DNA of 64,000 bases from Leptotrichia sp. HSP-536 (GTDB taxonomy: Bacteria > Fusobacteriota > Fusobacteriia > Fusobacteriales > Leptotrichiaceae): contig NZ_CP165647.1 of the NCBI RefSeq assembly GCF_041199985.1, positions 744,001 through 808,000 of the forward strand. Direction: 5' to 3'. Positions 38,402 through 47,467 of the stretch are shown in pieces. Made by a program: the position numbers and the translations under genes. Position 1 is the first letter of the stretch, and every line of letters starts with the position of its first letter. Below the pieces are notes generated by a model. The model made no database searches. It had not been told where the DNA came from and saw nothing but the letters and a program-made list of their open reading frames with translations.

Positions 38402-39175
38402 ATGAATATAGAAATCCTACAAATATGTGATATTACATTAGCAGTAAAATTTGCCTTAAAAACAAAAACTAAAATTGAATATCTTCCTTTTAAATATGAA
38501 AAAAGTATAGAATTTCTATTTTTTAAAAATAAAATAGATTTTTTAGAAAAAAACTACAAGGCCGGAAATATTGAAAAATGGTTTGAATATTGTTTAAATT
38601 CAGGATTAAAAGATATAAAACTTTTATTACCTGTTTCTTCTAAAAATTTAAATATTCCCAACGATTTAAATACAAATAAGATTAAACTCATTTGCTATTT
38701 TAAGAATAATTTGATTCTTTATTTTACACCAAAGTGGAAAAAAACAAGTGGTGGATGGAATGTTATTTATACTGCTCACAAATACGAGAATTTTATCAAT
38801 GGAAAACTTAAATTTTATGATAATACAGAAGATTTTAAAAATGTATTAAGTAAAATAGCAACTTTGGCTGATAAAATTAATTTTCCAAATTTTGGAAATA
38901 TCTTTAGAAAAGCTTTTAACATTTTAAATGGGGAAAGTTTTGAAAATATAAGAAATACTTTTTATGGACAAACTCTTTTCAAAATACCTGAAATAAATGC
39001 AAGACTTTTTTATTCATCCAAAATTTCTGATGTTTTTGGCGGAATGGGTTCCTGGAATGACAGCCCTCCTTATTATGCACACGAAAAGGGACTTAAAAGT
39101 GAATACGACAGTCTCTCAGAAGAACTTTTAACACAAATTAGGCTTGCTCTTTTATATTCTGTAAATGAATGGTAA
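38402..39175 (+). CDS. Orphan protein of unknown function, 257 aa
   Basis: I do not recognise it. It has no signal peptide or membrane segment, is rich in Lys, Asn and aromatic residues, and ends with GGMGSWNDSPPYYAHEKG and a C-terminal helix. The region KWKKTSGGWNVIYTAHKYEN looks like a strand-turn-strand unit. It stands alone behind a repeat element, with GATGGAGG as ribosome site. Single standing genes like this are sometimes immunity proteins, but nothing here proves that. Confidence 0.7.
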   Translation: MNIEILQICDITLAVKFALKTKTKIEYLPFKYEKSIEFLFFKNKIDFLEKNYKAGNIEKWFEYCLNSGLKDIKLLLPVSSKNLNIPNDLNTNKIKLICYFKNNLILYFTPKWKKTSGGWNVIYTAHKYENFINGKLKFYDNTEDFKNVLSKIATLADKINFPNFGNIFRKAFNILNGESFENIRNTFYGQTLFKIPEINARLFYSSKISDVFGGMGSWNDSPPYYAHEKGLKSEYDSLSEELLTQIRLALLYSVNEW

Positions 39176-39278
39176 AATTATAATGGAAAATTTATGGTAT
39201 AAATGTGACGCCGTAATTAATATTGCGATTTATGTAATTACATTACAATACAAAATATTACCATTTATTTTTCAAAAA

Positions 39279-39307
39279 TTTACAAAGATAGTATTTTTTG
39301 ATATAAT
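39279..39307 (+). promoter_or_regulatory. Promoter of the M20 amidohydrolase gene
   Basis: TTTACA (39279-39284), 17-nt spacer, TGATATAAT with TATAAT at 39302-39307. Confidence 0.72.
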
Positions 39308-39345
39308 AAAATTATGTAATTTTTTAGAAAGAGAAGTGAGAATAA

Positions 39346-40560
39346 ATGGATTCACGAGGAATAAATGAGTTTATAAAAGAAAATGTTGATAAAATTTATG
39401 ATGAAATGGTAAAAGTCAGAAGAGTTATTCATGAAAATCCTGAACTTGGGGATGAAGAAATTGAAACGAGTAAATTAATAAAGAAATTTTTGACGGAAAA
39501 TGGGATTGAATTTTTTGAAATTATAAATACTGGAGTGGTTGTAACAATCTATAATGATAAGGAAAATATGGAAAATAAGACAGTTGCGACTCGTGCAGAC
39601 ATTGACGCATTGCCAATTTTTGAAGAAAATGAAGTTGAATATAAGTCAAAAAACATTGGTAAAATGCATGCTTGCGGGCATGATGCACATACAACTATTC
39701 AGCTTGGAGTAGCGAAAATTTTGGCAGATAACAAGGATAAATGGCACGGAACTGTGAGATTTTTCTTTCAGCCAGCAGAAGAAACAACTGGCGGTGCTGA
39801 CAGAATGATAAAAAATGGAGCATTAAAATTTGAAAGTGATGAAAATCGAAAAATAGATGCCTTTTTTGCATTACACATGGCTCCGGAAATAGAACTTGGG
39901 AAAATTGGAATAAAATATGGAAAGGCACACGCCTCGTCAGCAAGAATACACCTTACAATAAACGGATTTTCTGCCCACGCCGCATTGCCTCACAAAGGAG
40001 TTGATGCAATATTAATCGGAGCAAAAGTTATGGAATACTTGCAATCAATAGTAAGCAGAAGGATTGACTCAAGAGAAGAAGCCGTAATTACAATTGGAAC
40101 ATTTAACGGAGGCTTTGCTGATAATGTAGTGTGTGATAAAGTGGAAATGAAAGGAACTGCAAGGACTATGTCCGAAGAAACAAGAACATTTATAATCGAA
40201 ACAATTGAAAAAAATCTGCCTAAATTTGTAGAATCACTAGGCGGAACAGTAAATGTGGATATTAAGCGTGGCTATGCTCCTGTACTTAACAACGAAGAAA
40301 TGACAAAAAGAGTAGAAAACAATATTATTGATTTATACGGCGAAAATGCTTTGGAATTAATAAAACTGCCTAGAATGGATGTTGAAGACGTGAGTTATTT
40401 CCTAAATGAAATCCCAGGTTGTTTTTTTAGGCTAGGAACAAGAGTGGAAGAAAAAGGTTTAATCTATGATTTGCACCATCCAAAATTTAATATTGATGAG
40501 AAAAGTTTAAAAATAGGAATGGGATTACAATTGAAAAATATTTTAGAATATTTGAAATAA
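39346..40560 (+). CDS. M20D-family metal-dependent amidohydrolase
   Basis: A 404-residue enzyme of the aminoacylase/AbgB/HipO group that cleaves N-acyl or N-benzoyl amino acids. RADIDALPIFEENE and HACGHDAHTTIQLGVAK give the metal ligands, FFFQPAEETTGGADRMI the catalytic Glu pair, FALHMAPEIELGKIG the next His, and GFSAHAALPHKGVDAILIG the dimerisation domain. FRLGTR near the C-terminus is also conserved. The substrate is not evident. Monocistronic from the promoter at 39279. Confidence 0.93.
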   Translation: MDSRGINEFIKENVDKIYDEMVKVRRVIHENPELGDEEIETSKLIKKFLTENGIEFFEIINTGVVVTIYNDKENMENKTVATRADIDALPIFEENEVEYKSKNIGKMHACGHDAHTTIQLGVAKILADNKDKWHGTVRFFFQPAEETTGGADRMIKNGALKFESDENRKIDAFFALHMAPEIELGKIGIKYGKAHASSARIHLTINGFSAHAALPHKGVDAILIGAKVMEYLQSIVSRRIDSREEAVITIGTFNGGFADNVVCDKVEMKGTARTMSEETRTFIIETIEKNLPKFVESLGGTVNVDIKRGYAPVLNNEEMTKRVENNIIDLYGENALELIKLPRMDVEDVSYFLNEIPGCFFRLGTRVEEKGLIYDLHHPKFNIDEKSLKIGMGLQLKNILEYLK

Positions 40561-41089
40561 AAGTTTTTTTTATAAATCAAAGTAAAATAATTTGTTGCTA
40601 ATAAATATTTTTTCTATAATTTATATATTTTTCTTTTTTTAAACGTAAACGGGATCAGTCACCATTCTCTTTACAATCACGACATTTTTAGTTTAATTAT
40701 AGAAATTACTTTGATAAAGAAATTATAATTACACTAATCCCCGTTTAAATAACGAATTTATTACAAACTTTTCTAATAAAGTATATAAACCTGATGCTTT
40801 CAAGTAATTTAAGATGTAATTCTTATTTTTTTAAACAGAGTTTACCGTCGGAGCCTTTTTCTGTACTGGCAAAACTGTTTGAGCATAGCGAGTTTTTTGT
40901 CAGTGCAGAAAAATGTCGTAGACTAGCCATAGGTTGTAGGATTTGCGGCAATGAGCAATCCTACGAAAATAAATAAAGAAAAAACACAGTAATATGAAAA
41001 AATATTTATTAATCAAAATATCTAAAAAGTAACAAAAAATAATTTATTTGGATATTTGAAGAGAATTTTTGAATAAAAAAAGGAATGAG
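40561..41089. repeat. Repeat-rich intergenic region with two hairpins
   Basis: No intact gene is seen. 40737-40765 repeats the CCCCGTTTAAATAACGAA core. A long hairpin has arms 40856-40876 and 40891-40913 with loop GTTTGAGCATAGCG. A second has arms GTAGGATTTGC (40936) and GCAATCCTAC (40955-40964). On the minus strand 40639-40690 can read CRDCKENGD before a stop, possibly a gene remnant. Confidence 0.55.
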
Positions 41090-42508
41090 ATGAATAAAAT
41101 AAAAAATAATTATGAAGTTGGACAAAAACTGGAAATTCAAATAGAAAAAATAGTGTTTGGTGGAGAAGGACTTGGAAGAGTTGATGGATTTACAGTATTT
41201 GTACCGATGAGTGTGCCAGGAGATAAATTGGAAGTGGAGATTATCTCGGTAAAAAAGTCATATGCAAGAGGGCTTATAACTAGGATAATTGAACCATCAA
41301 AGGACAGGATTGAAGATTTGTCCAAAATTAGTTTTGAGGATTTTGATGGCTGTGATTTTGGAATGCTTAAATATGAAAAACAGCTTGAATATAAGGATAA
41401 AATGCTTGAAGAAGTGTTGACAAAGATTGCTGAAATTGATTTGAAAAAGGTAAAAATTAGCAAAATTATTGGAAGTGATAAAAAAATTAATTATAGAAAC
41501 AAGACGGCTGAACCATTTTTCAAAAAGAATGGGATTATTCAGACGGGATTTTATTCAAGAAAGTCCCACAATGTGTTTTCAGCTAAAGAAAGTCTTCTAA
41601 AGTCAGAAATTGCCAAAGTAATTATTGATAAATTTTTGCAGAAAGTAAATAGTTTTGCAGGTACAAAAAAGGAATTTAAAGTTTTTAACGAAGTGAATAA
41701 TACTGGATTTTTGAAGCAAATAATGGTTAGAAATAATGAAAAAAATGAAGTTATGATAGTTGTTGTCGTGAATAAAAATTCGCAGTATAATCAGCTTTCA
41801 AAAGTGCTGGAAGAAATATATGATGAAAATGATTGCATAAAATCAATCTATATTTCTGTAAAAACTGAACAGAATAATGTAATTTTAGGTAAAAATATCC
41901 ATTTATTTGGAAGTCAGTATTTGGAAGAGGAAATGGAAGGATTAAAATTCAAAATTTATCCAAATTCATTTTTTCAGATTAATAAAAAACAAGCACTAAA
42001 ACTTTATGATGTTGCAATAGAATTTTTGAATGAGGAAAATAAAAATACTGATAAAATCTACGAAAAAACAGTAATTGATGCATTTTCAGGGACTGGGACA
42101 ATTGCAATGATGCTTTCAAAAAATATAAAAAAGGTTATTGGAATTGAAAGTATGGAAAGTTCAACACTTGCCGCAAAACTAACTTCTTATGAAAACTTTA
42201 TTCAAAATGTAGAATTTGTAAACGGAAAAGTTGAGAAGGAACTGCCAAAAATTTTGAAGAGGGAAAATGTTGGAGCAATAGTTTTTGACCCTCCAAGACG
42301 AGGAATCGAAGAATCAGCATTAAAGAGTGTTGTACAGAATAAAATTGAAAAAATTGTCTATATTTCCTGCAATCCTGCCACTTTTGCACGAGATGTGAAG
42401 ATTTTGGCTGAAAATGGGTATGTACTTAAGAAAGTTGCTCCTGTGGATATGTTCCCGCAGACTGGGCATATTGAGATAGTGGGCGTATTGGAAAAAGATG
42501 ATGTTTAA
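41090..42508 (+). CDS. TrmA/RlmD-type RNA uracil-5-methyltransferase
   Basis: A 472-residue AdoMet-dependent RNA m5U methyltransferase. An N-terminal TRAM domain (VFGGEGLGRVDGFTVFVPMS, PGDKLEVEII) is followed by the Rossmann fold: VIDAFSGTGTIAMMLS binds AdoMet, FDPPRRGIEESAL and YISCNPATFARDV hold the catalytic Cys. The [4Fe-4S] cluster Cys motif of RlmD (CxxxxxCGGC) is absent; only one Cys (FDGCDFGMLKY) remains. The target is probably 23S U747 or U1939, undecided. ATG 41090 follows AAGGA; a TTG at 41069 is also open. Confidence 0.92.
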   Translation: MNKIKNNYEVGQKLEIQIEKIVFGGEGLGRVDGFTVFVPMSVPGDKLEVEIISVKKSYARGLITRIIEPSKDRIEDLSKISFEDFDGCDFGMLKYEKQLEYKDKMLEEVLTKIAEIDLKKVKISKIIGSDKKINYRNKTAEPFFKKNGIIQTGFYSRKSHNVFSAKESLLKSEIAKVIIDKFLQKVNSFAGTKKEFKVFNEVNNTGFLKQIMVRNNEKNEVMIVVVVNKNSQYNQLSKVLEEIYDENDCIKSIYISVKTEQNNVILGKNIHLFGSQYLEEEMEGLKFKIYPNSFFQINKKQALKLYDVAIEFLNEENKNTDKIYEKTVIDAFSGTGTIAMMLSKNIKKVIGIESMESSTLAAKLTSYENFIQNVEFVNGKVEKELPKILKRENVGAIVFDPPRRGIEESALKSVVQNKIEKIVYISCNPATFARDVKILAENGYVLKKVAPVDMFPQTGHIEIVGVLEKDDV

Positions 42509-42554
42509 AGGGTTTGATGGAATTTGTAAGTCGAAAAAATGAGCAGGTAGGTTT

Positions 42555-42608
42555 ATGAATAAAAAAGCAATTCTTGTGGGGATTGAAAATTTTGAAACTT
42601 GGAAATAG
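42555..42608 (+). pseudogene. Possible hflX remnant (17 codons)
   Basis: MNKKAILVGIENFETWK then a stop. The phrase KAILVGIE resembles the N-terminus of HflX GTPases, but the rest is missing. An SD-like AGGTAGG precedes it. It may be a deletion scar or chance. Confidence 0.3.
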
Positions 42609-42674
42609 CATTTTATGGGAAGAGTGTAAAGGTTGTCAGTTAATAAACTGTAATTTCAAAATAACTAGAAATAA

Positions 42675-42708
42675 AAAGGAGCAATCGTAAAATGATTGCT
42701 CTTTTCTT
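42675..42708 (+). terminator. Intrinsic terminator
   Basis: GAGCAATC (42679-42686) and GATTGCTC (42694-42701) form a perfect stem with flanking A and T tracts. It closes the methyltransferase transcript. From here to 42949 no gene is seen. Confidence 0.9.
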
Positions 42709-42948
42709 ATTTATTTCTGATTTTATCGTGATTTGTATGATTTATAAAATCAAAAAAACATTAAAAATAGCATAGGTCTTGAGTTTTTAGACACATCCTA
42801 TTTTCTGTTTGTAAAATTATATTCACAAGTTGCAGTAACAGAATATCAAGTTTCATTTTGGTTCTATGTATAGTTGCATAATTATAATTATGTTTTTATA
42901 CAACTTGATAAAAAAATTAAAAATAATAGAATATTATAAATAAAAGTA

Positions 42949-42977
42949 TTGACAAAATTAATTTTATGTATTATTAT
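42949..42977 (+). promoter_or_regulatory. Promoter of the M48 protease gene
   Basis: TTGACA (42949-42954), 17-nt spacer, TATTAT (42972-42977). About 170 bases of leader follow. Confidence 0.72.
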
Positions 42978-43147
42978 TTATATAAATATACAGAAATTAA
43001 ATTATGTAATATTTAATAGGAAATTTAAAATTAAAAATAATAGGTAGAAAGAGAAGGTGAAATAATTTTATCAATGAATTTAATTTGTTATGAAATGTAA
43101 AAAGTGGTTTAAATAAAATTATAAATAATAAGTTAGGAGAGATTGAA

Positions 43148-44632
43148 ATGTATTTTATTAATTTTTTTAAAAAAATATTTAAGCTGAAAAATATTGGAAT
43201 AATTACATGGATAGTAATAAATTTACTTATAATAATTAGCTTTTTTTTATTAAAAAAAAGGGTATCAAATATCTCAGAAGCAGCAGCAATATTAATTAAA
43301 GGAATTGTTATATATGAAGTATTTGTAACATTGGCATTGTCTCCAATAGGTGAAATGATTTTTAGGCTGATAAATAGCTGTAAGAAAATAAGTAATCCAG
43401 TAATGTCTAACCGATTGATGTCGCTATTTAATGAAGTTTATGAAAAAGCTAAGTTAAAAGATCCCAATTTATCGGAAAAGATTAAGCTATATATGGTAGA
43501 TCAACCGTATCCAAATGCCTTTGCACTTGGGAGAAATACAGTTTGTATAACAAGTGGATTATTGTATTTAAATGATGATGAGATAAAAGGTATTTTTGCT
43601 CATGAATTTGCACATTTATTAAATAAAGACACAGACACTATTTTACTAATATATGTAGGAAATCTGACTGCTTTAATAATGTTCATGCTTCTTAGAGGAA
43701 TTTTTTTTATAGTAGGTGAGGCATTTTCGGAAAATGCTCTAAATACAACTAAATTTAATATAACTTATACTACAATAATTGGACTATATGCAAAATTAGG
43801 AATAACTCTGGTAAATTATTCAAGTGAAAACCGTGAATTTAAAGCAGATAAATTTGCATACGATTTAGGATATGGAAAAGAGCTAAGGGATGCACTGACA
43901 GAGTTACAAAGAGAAAAGATAAAACCATCAGGATTTGTAGCGAATCTTATGTCAACTCACCCAGAAACGTATTTAAGAATTGAAAAATTAAATAAATATT
44001 TATCAGAAGTTTTGGATAGAAATTCAAGCAAATCTATAAATGAAAGTTTAAATACAGAAGTTAATACAGATAATATAAAAAAGAAACCAATAAATAATGG
44101 TATCATCTTTATTGATGAGAATATTGAAAATATTGAAAAAAATATTAATTATCAAAAAGTTAAAAATAAAAAAATAAATATATTAGATAATTCAACTAAA
44201 AAAAATAATGACAAAATTCTCTATATGGGATTGTTTTTTTTAAATCTTGGAATTTTTGGTCCAATATTTCTTTTTTCGATACTTGATTCAGGTTGTCTAA
44301 TGCTAGGTTTATATGATGTAATGGATGATATAATGCGGTATAGAGATGAAATTATGGGAATTTATTTATATATAATGATAATATTTTTCATACTTTTAAT
44401 GATATTAGTGCTGTTAATAAGTATAAAATTGATTAAAGAAAATAGAATAGATAAACTAAAAATAATAAATAATTTATTAATAATAACATTATACTTTATA
44501 TTGGGTTGCGCGTTTTTATCATTATTAGATGGAGATTTTGTTTTTATATATGGACATGTTTTATTTTTAATATCAATCGTCACAACTGGAATCCTTGCTT
44601 TTAGGAGAGATGTTCAGAATAAGAAAAAGTAA
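43148..44632 (+). CDS. M48-family membrane metalloprotease (HtpX-like)
   Basis: A 494-residue membrane protease. Two hydrophobic segments open the protein (about residues 15-35 and 48-70). The zinc site FAHEFAHLLNKDTDT (His152, Glu153, His156) and the third ligand in SSENREFKADKFAYDLG, near residue 230, are intact, as is STHPETYLRIEKLNKYL. After a poly-Asn linker come three or more C-terminal membrane segments, which HtpX normally lacks. HtpX-type enzymes degrade misfolded membrane proteins. It is the first gene of the 43-55 kb accessory region and has its own promoter. Confidence 0.88.
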   Translation: MYFINFFKKIFKLKNIGIITWIVINLLIIISFFLLKKRVSNISEAAAILIKGIVIYEVFVTLALSPIGEMIFRLINSCKKISNPVMSNRLMSLFNEVYEKAKLKDPNLSEKIKLYMVDQPYPNAFALGRNTVCITSGLLYLNDDEIKGIFAHEFAHLLNKDTDTILLIYVGNLTALIMFMLLRGIFFIVGEAFSENALNTTKFNITYTTIIGLYAKLGITLVNYSSENREFKADKFAYDLGYGKELRDALTELQREKIKPSGFVANLMSTHPETYLRIEKLNKYLSEVLDRNSSKSINESLNTEVNTDNIKKKPINNGIIFIDENIENIEKNINYQKVKNKKINILDNSTKKNNDKILYMGLFFLNLGIFGPIFLFSILDSGCLMLGLYDVMDDIMRYRDEIMGIYLYIMIIFFILLMILVLLISIKLIKENRIDKLKIINNLLIITLYFILGCAFLSLLDGDFVFIYGHVLFLISIVTTGILAFRRDVQNKKK

Positions 44633-44765
44633 TTTAATAAACTTGTTAGATAATACTACTTTGTAAGGGGGGCTTCCCTTTCATTATAAACAAAAAATAT
44701 TAAGTTATTAAAATATGTTACATATGTTAAATAAATTATTTTTAAAAGAATTTGGAGAGATTTTT

Positions 44766-46721
44766 ATGAAAAGTAAATTTTTTAAAGTTATATTAGGGGT
44801 GTTTATTTTAGCGAATTTGGGAATGGCGGAATATGTGAAAAGAAATAATGAAATTTATTATAAGTATTCTGAAGGAGAAGATGGGGAACTTAAAGTTGAA
44901 AATGTGGATTTAGGTACATTTAAAATATTGAATGATAAATATGCAAAAGATGATAAAAGTGTTTATTTTTCAGGAAATAAATCCTATGAAGATGTGGACA
45001 GTAAAACTTTTGAAGTGCTGCCAAACTATTATTCAAAAGATAAAAATAGTGTCTATAGACCAATTAATGAATGGATTCACAAAATAAATAGAGCAAATCC
45101 AAAAACAATAAAAGTTTTGAATGAATTTTACTCAAAGGATAATAAAAATGTATTTTATAATGAAAATAAAATTCCAAATGCAGATGTAAATTCATTTGTA
45201 GCTTTAGACGAAAAAATTGGGTATGCGAAAGATAAAAATTCTGTGTATTATTCAGGAACGAAAATAGAAAATGCAAATGTAAAAACATTTAAAGTAGTTT
45301 CAACTGAAAGTTTATATTTTTTTAAAGACGATAAAAATGTATATGCTGCAGAAAAAGTTATAAAAGGTGCAGATCCACAAACTTTTAAAGATATACCTGG
45401 AACAATAGATTATGCAAGAGATAAAAATAATTTATATTATTATTCTGAAGACGTTAAAAATCTTGGAAAAATAAATGAAAATAATTTTAAAGTTTTGGAT
45501 AACTCATTAATAAAAAATGGAAATGAAATATATTATTTTGGAGAAAAATTGGATATAAAAAATCCTGAAAAATTTGAAGTAATAAGAAATGATTTAAGCG
45601 ATTCAAGTATGATTATTTATGGAAAAGATGATAAAAATGTATATGTGGTGACACCATATAAGGAAACTGGTTATCTTAAAATAATAAAAAATGCCGATAA
45701 GGATACTTTTGAAGTAATGCAAAATAGTAATTATTCAAAAGATAAAAATAATATCTATTATGCAGAATATAATGTTGTACAATTACAGGATGTAGATAAA
45801 AACAGTTTTATTCTCATAGAAGATGAAGATTTTTCATATGATAAAAAAAATGTTTATTATAAAGGAAGAAAACTAAATGATATAAGTTCAAATGGCTTTA
45901 AAGTTACAAGACTTGTTAATAGACCAGATATACCAATTAATTTTTTAAATGATAATAAGAATACATACAAACTTATTGCAGTATTTGATGAAGAAACTGG
46001 TGAGCTGAAAAGTGTAAAAACAGCTGTTGTAAAAAATCCTAAAGTAGATTCTAAAACTTTTGAAGCATTTGATTACTGGGGAAATTATTTCCGTGATAAA
46101 AATAATGTGTATTATGAAAATGAATTGTATAAAATAGGATTAAAAAAAATAGAAGATGCAGATAGAAATAGTTTTGAGATTTTGAATGATGAATTTTCAA
46201 AAGATAAAAACAATGTCTATTATTATGGAAAGAAAATGAAGGAATTGAGTTCAGAGGGATTAGAGTTTATGGATAGTAACTTTAAAAATGATAAAGATAG
46301 TATTTATTTCTTAAAAACTAAAGATAAGATTTATGCTTTAAAAACTAGAGATGGTAAAGAAGCATATGAAATAGTTCCTTTAAATTTTGATGTGAACTCT
46401 TTTAGATATTCCAATGCTGATTACTCGCATAGTTCTGAAATTGGCGGCTATTTTCAAGATAAAAATGGAATTTATTATTTTGACGTATTTAGATTAGATG
46501 AATTAAATCTAAATAATGTTTTCACTAAGGTAGAAAGGGCTGATAATTCATCATTTGTACAATTGATGTTTGGTTATTCAAAAGATAAGAATAAAGTGTA
46601 TCGTGGAGATCAGGTAATTAAAGGTGCAGACCCAGAAAGTTTCAAAATAATTGTGACAAATGATAAAATTATAATAAAAGATAAAAATAATGTTTATAGG
46701 GAAATAAAAAAAGAATTTTAA
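44766..46721 (+). CDS. Large exported DKNYY-repeat protein, 651 aa
   Basis: Signal peptide (KVILGVFILANLGMA) followed by about 18 DKNYY-type units such as YSKDKNNVYYYGKKM and FKDDKNVYAAEKVIKGADPQ, each ending TFxVL-like. This is three times the size of the relative at 12815-13468 and the repeats are more diverged. No enzymatic motif is visible. GGAGAG sets the ATG at 44766; earlier in-frame ATGs lack a ribosome site and would spoil the signal peptide. It lies between the M48 protease and the GrpE-like gene, probably as its own transcript. Confidence 0.85.
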   Translation: MKSKFFKVILGVFILANLGMAEYVKRNNEIYYKYSEGEDGELKVENVDLGTFKILNDKYAKDDKSVYFSGNKSYEDVDSKTFEVLPNYYSKDKNSVYRPINEWIHKINRANPKTIKVLNEFYSKDNKNVFYNENKIPNADVNSFVALDEKIGYAKDKNSVYYSGTKIENANVKTFKVVSTESLYFFKDDKNVYAAEKVIKGADPQTFKDIPGTIDYARDKNNLYYYSEDVKNLGKINENNFKVLDNSLIKNGNEIYYFGEKLDIKNPEKFEVIRNDLSDSSMIIYGKDDKNVYVVTPYKETGYLKIIKNADKDTFEVMQNSNYSKDKNNIYYAEYNVVQLQDVDKNSFILIEDEDFSYDKKNVYYKGRKLNDISSNGFKVTRLVNRPDIPINFLNDNKNTYKLIAVFDEETGELKSVKTAVVKNPKVDSKTFEAFDYWGNYFRDKNNVYYENELYKIGLKKIEDADRNSFEILNDEFSKDKNNVYYYGKKMKELSSEGLEFMDSNFKNDKDSIYFLKTKDKIYALKTRDGKEAYEIVPLNFDVNSFRYSNADYSHSSEIGGYFQDKNGIYYFDVFRLDELNLNNVFTKVERADNSSFVQLMFGYSKDKNKVYRGDQVIKGADPESFKIIVTNDKIIIKDKNNVYREIKKEF

Positions 46722-46759
46722 ATTGTATAGAAAAAGTTAGTGAAATTTGGTAATAAATA

Positions 46760-46768
46760 TGCTATAAT
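46760..46768 (+). promoter_or_regulatory. Extended -10 promoter of the Hsp70 cluster
   Basis: TGCTATAAT (TATAAT 46763-46768), about 90 bases before the GrpE-like start. No good -35 box and no CIRCE-type inverted repeat, so HrcA control is not indicated. Confidence 0.55.
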
Positions 46769-46856
46769 GCAATAAATTGTCTAAATGTATTAAAAACATA
46801 TTTAATATTAAATATAATCTCACAAGAAATTAAGAATATGTGAAAGGACAGTGGTT

Positions 46857-47450
46857 ATGGAAGCGAAAAGAATTGAGAAAAGAGGCTTATCAGAAATATC
46901 TCATCCAATTTTAGAAAATGAGACAGTAAAATTGGGTATTGAAAGAAAAAATGTATTTGAAAAAATTCAGGAACTTAATGAAAAAATGAATATTATGAAT
47001 GATACAGTTTCTAAAAAAATATTAAATATGGATTTTGAAAAAAATATAGCCGACAAGCTGCACAAGGAACTACAAGAATATAAAAATGATCTTTATTTTC
47101 AGCTTATAAAACCTCTTATAATGGATTTGATAAATATGAGAGAAAGAATGAGAAAAGCTGTAAAATATTTTTCTAAAGAAACAGGTGAAAAAAAAGTTGA
47201 AATACTTGAAAGTTATGTGGAAGAAATTGAAACTATTTTAGAAAATAATAATATAGAAATTTATGAAACAAAAAAAGAAGAAAATGATTACAAGGTAAAA
47301 AAACAACGTATAGTAAAGCAAATAAAAACATCAGATGAAAAATTACATGGAAAAATTTGTAATATTTTAACGAATGGATATATTTATACAGAAAAAGATA
47401 AAATTATTTTTCCAGAAAGAGTAGAAGTGTATGTTTACAAAAATAGTTAA
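46857..47450 (+). CDS. GrpE-like nucleotide exchange protein
   Basis: A 197-residue, highly charged protein. A long helical region (residues of about 20-130, with ELNEKMNIMNDTVSKKI and KELQEYKNDLYFQLIKPLIM) is followed by a small C-terminal part NGYIYTEKDKIIFPERVEVY, which matches the end of the GrpE beta domain. Canonical GrpE promotes ADP release from DnaK. It is directly upstream (17 bp) of an atypical Hsp70, which strengthens the call. The identity is diverged; the housekeeping grpE must lie elsewhere. ATG 46857 with AAAGGA 7 bases upstream is better than the GTG at 46851. Confidence 0.75.
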   Translation: MEAKRIEKRGLSEISHPILENETVKLGIERKNVFEKIQELNEKMNIMNDTVSKKILNMDFEKNIADKLHKELQEYKNDLYFQLIKPLIMDLINMRERMRKAVKYFSKETGEKKVEILESYVEEIETILENNNIEIYETKKEENDYKVKKQRIVKQIKTSDEKLHGKICNILTNGYIYTEKDKIIFPERVEVYVYKNS

Positions 47451-47467
47451 ATGAAAGGAAGAAGAAA

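Noticed and set aside
38402..39175. Toxin-antitoxin or immunity function for the orphan gene
   Set aside because: No partner gene or motif is visible; the idea rests on isolation alone.
39165..39368. A 67-codon frame between the orphan gene and the M20 gene
   Set aside because: It overlaps the promoter and the first codons of the M20 gene, has no ribosome site and no protein-like pattern.
43073..43099. Eight-codon frame MNLICYEM in the M48 leader as a leader peptide
   Set aside because: The AAGGTG site is 20 bases away and nothing similar is repeated; likely chance.
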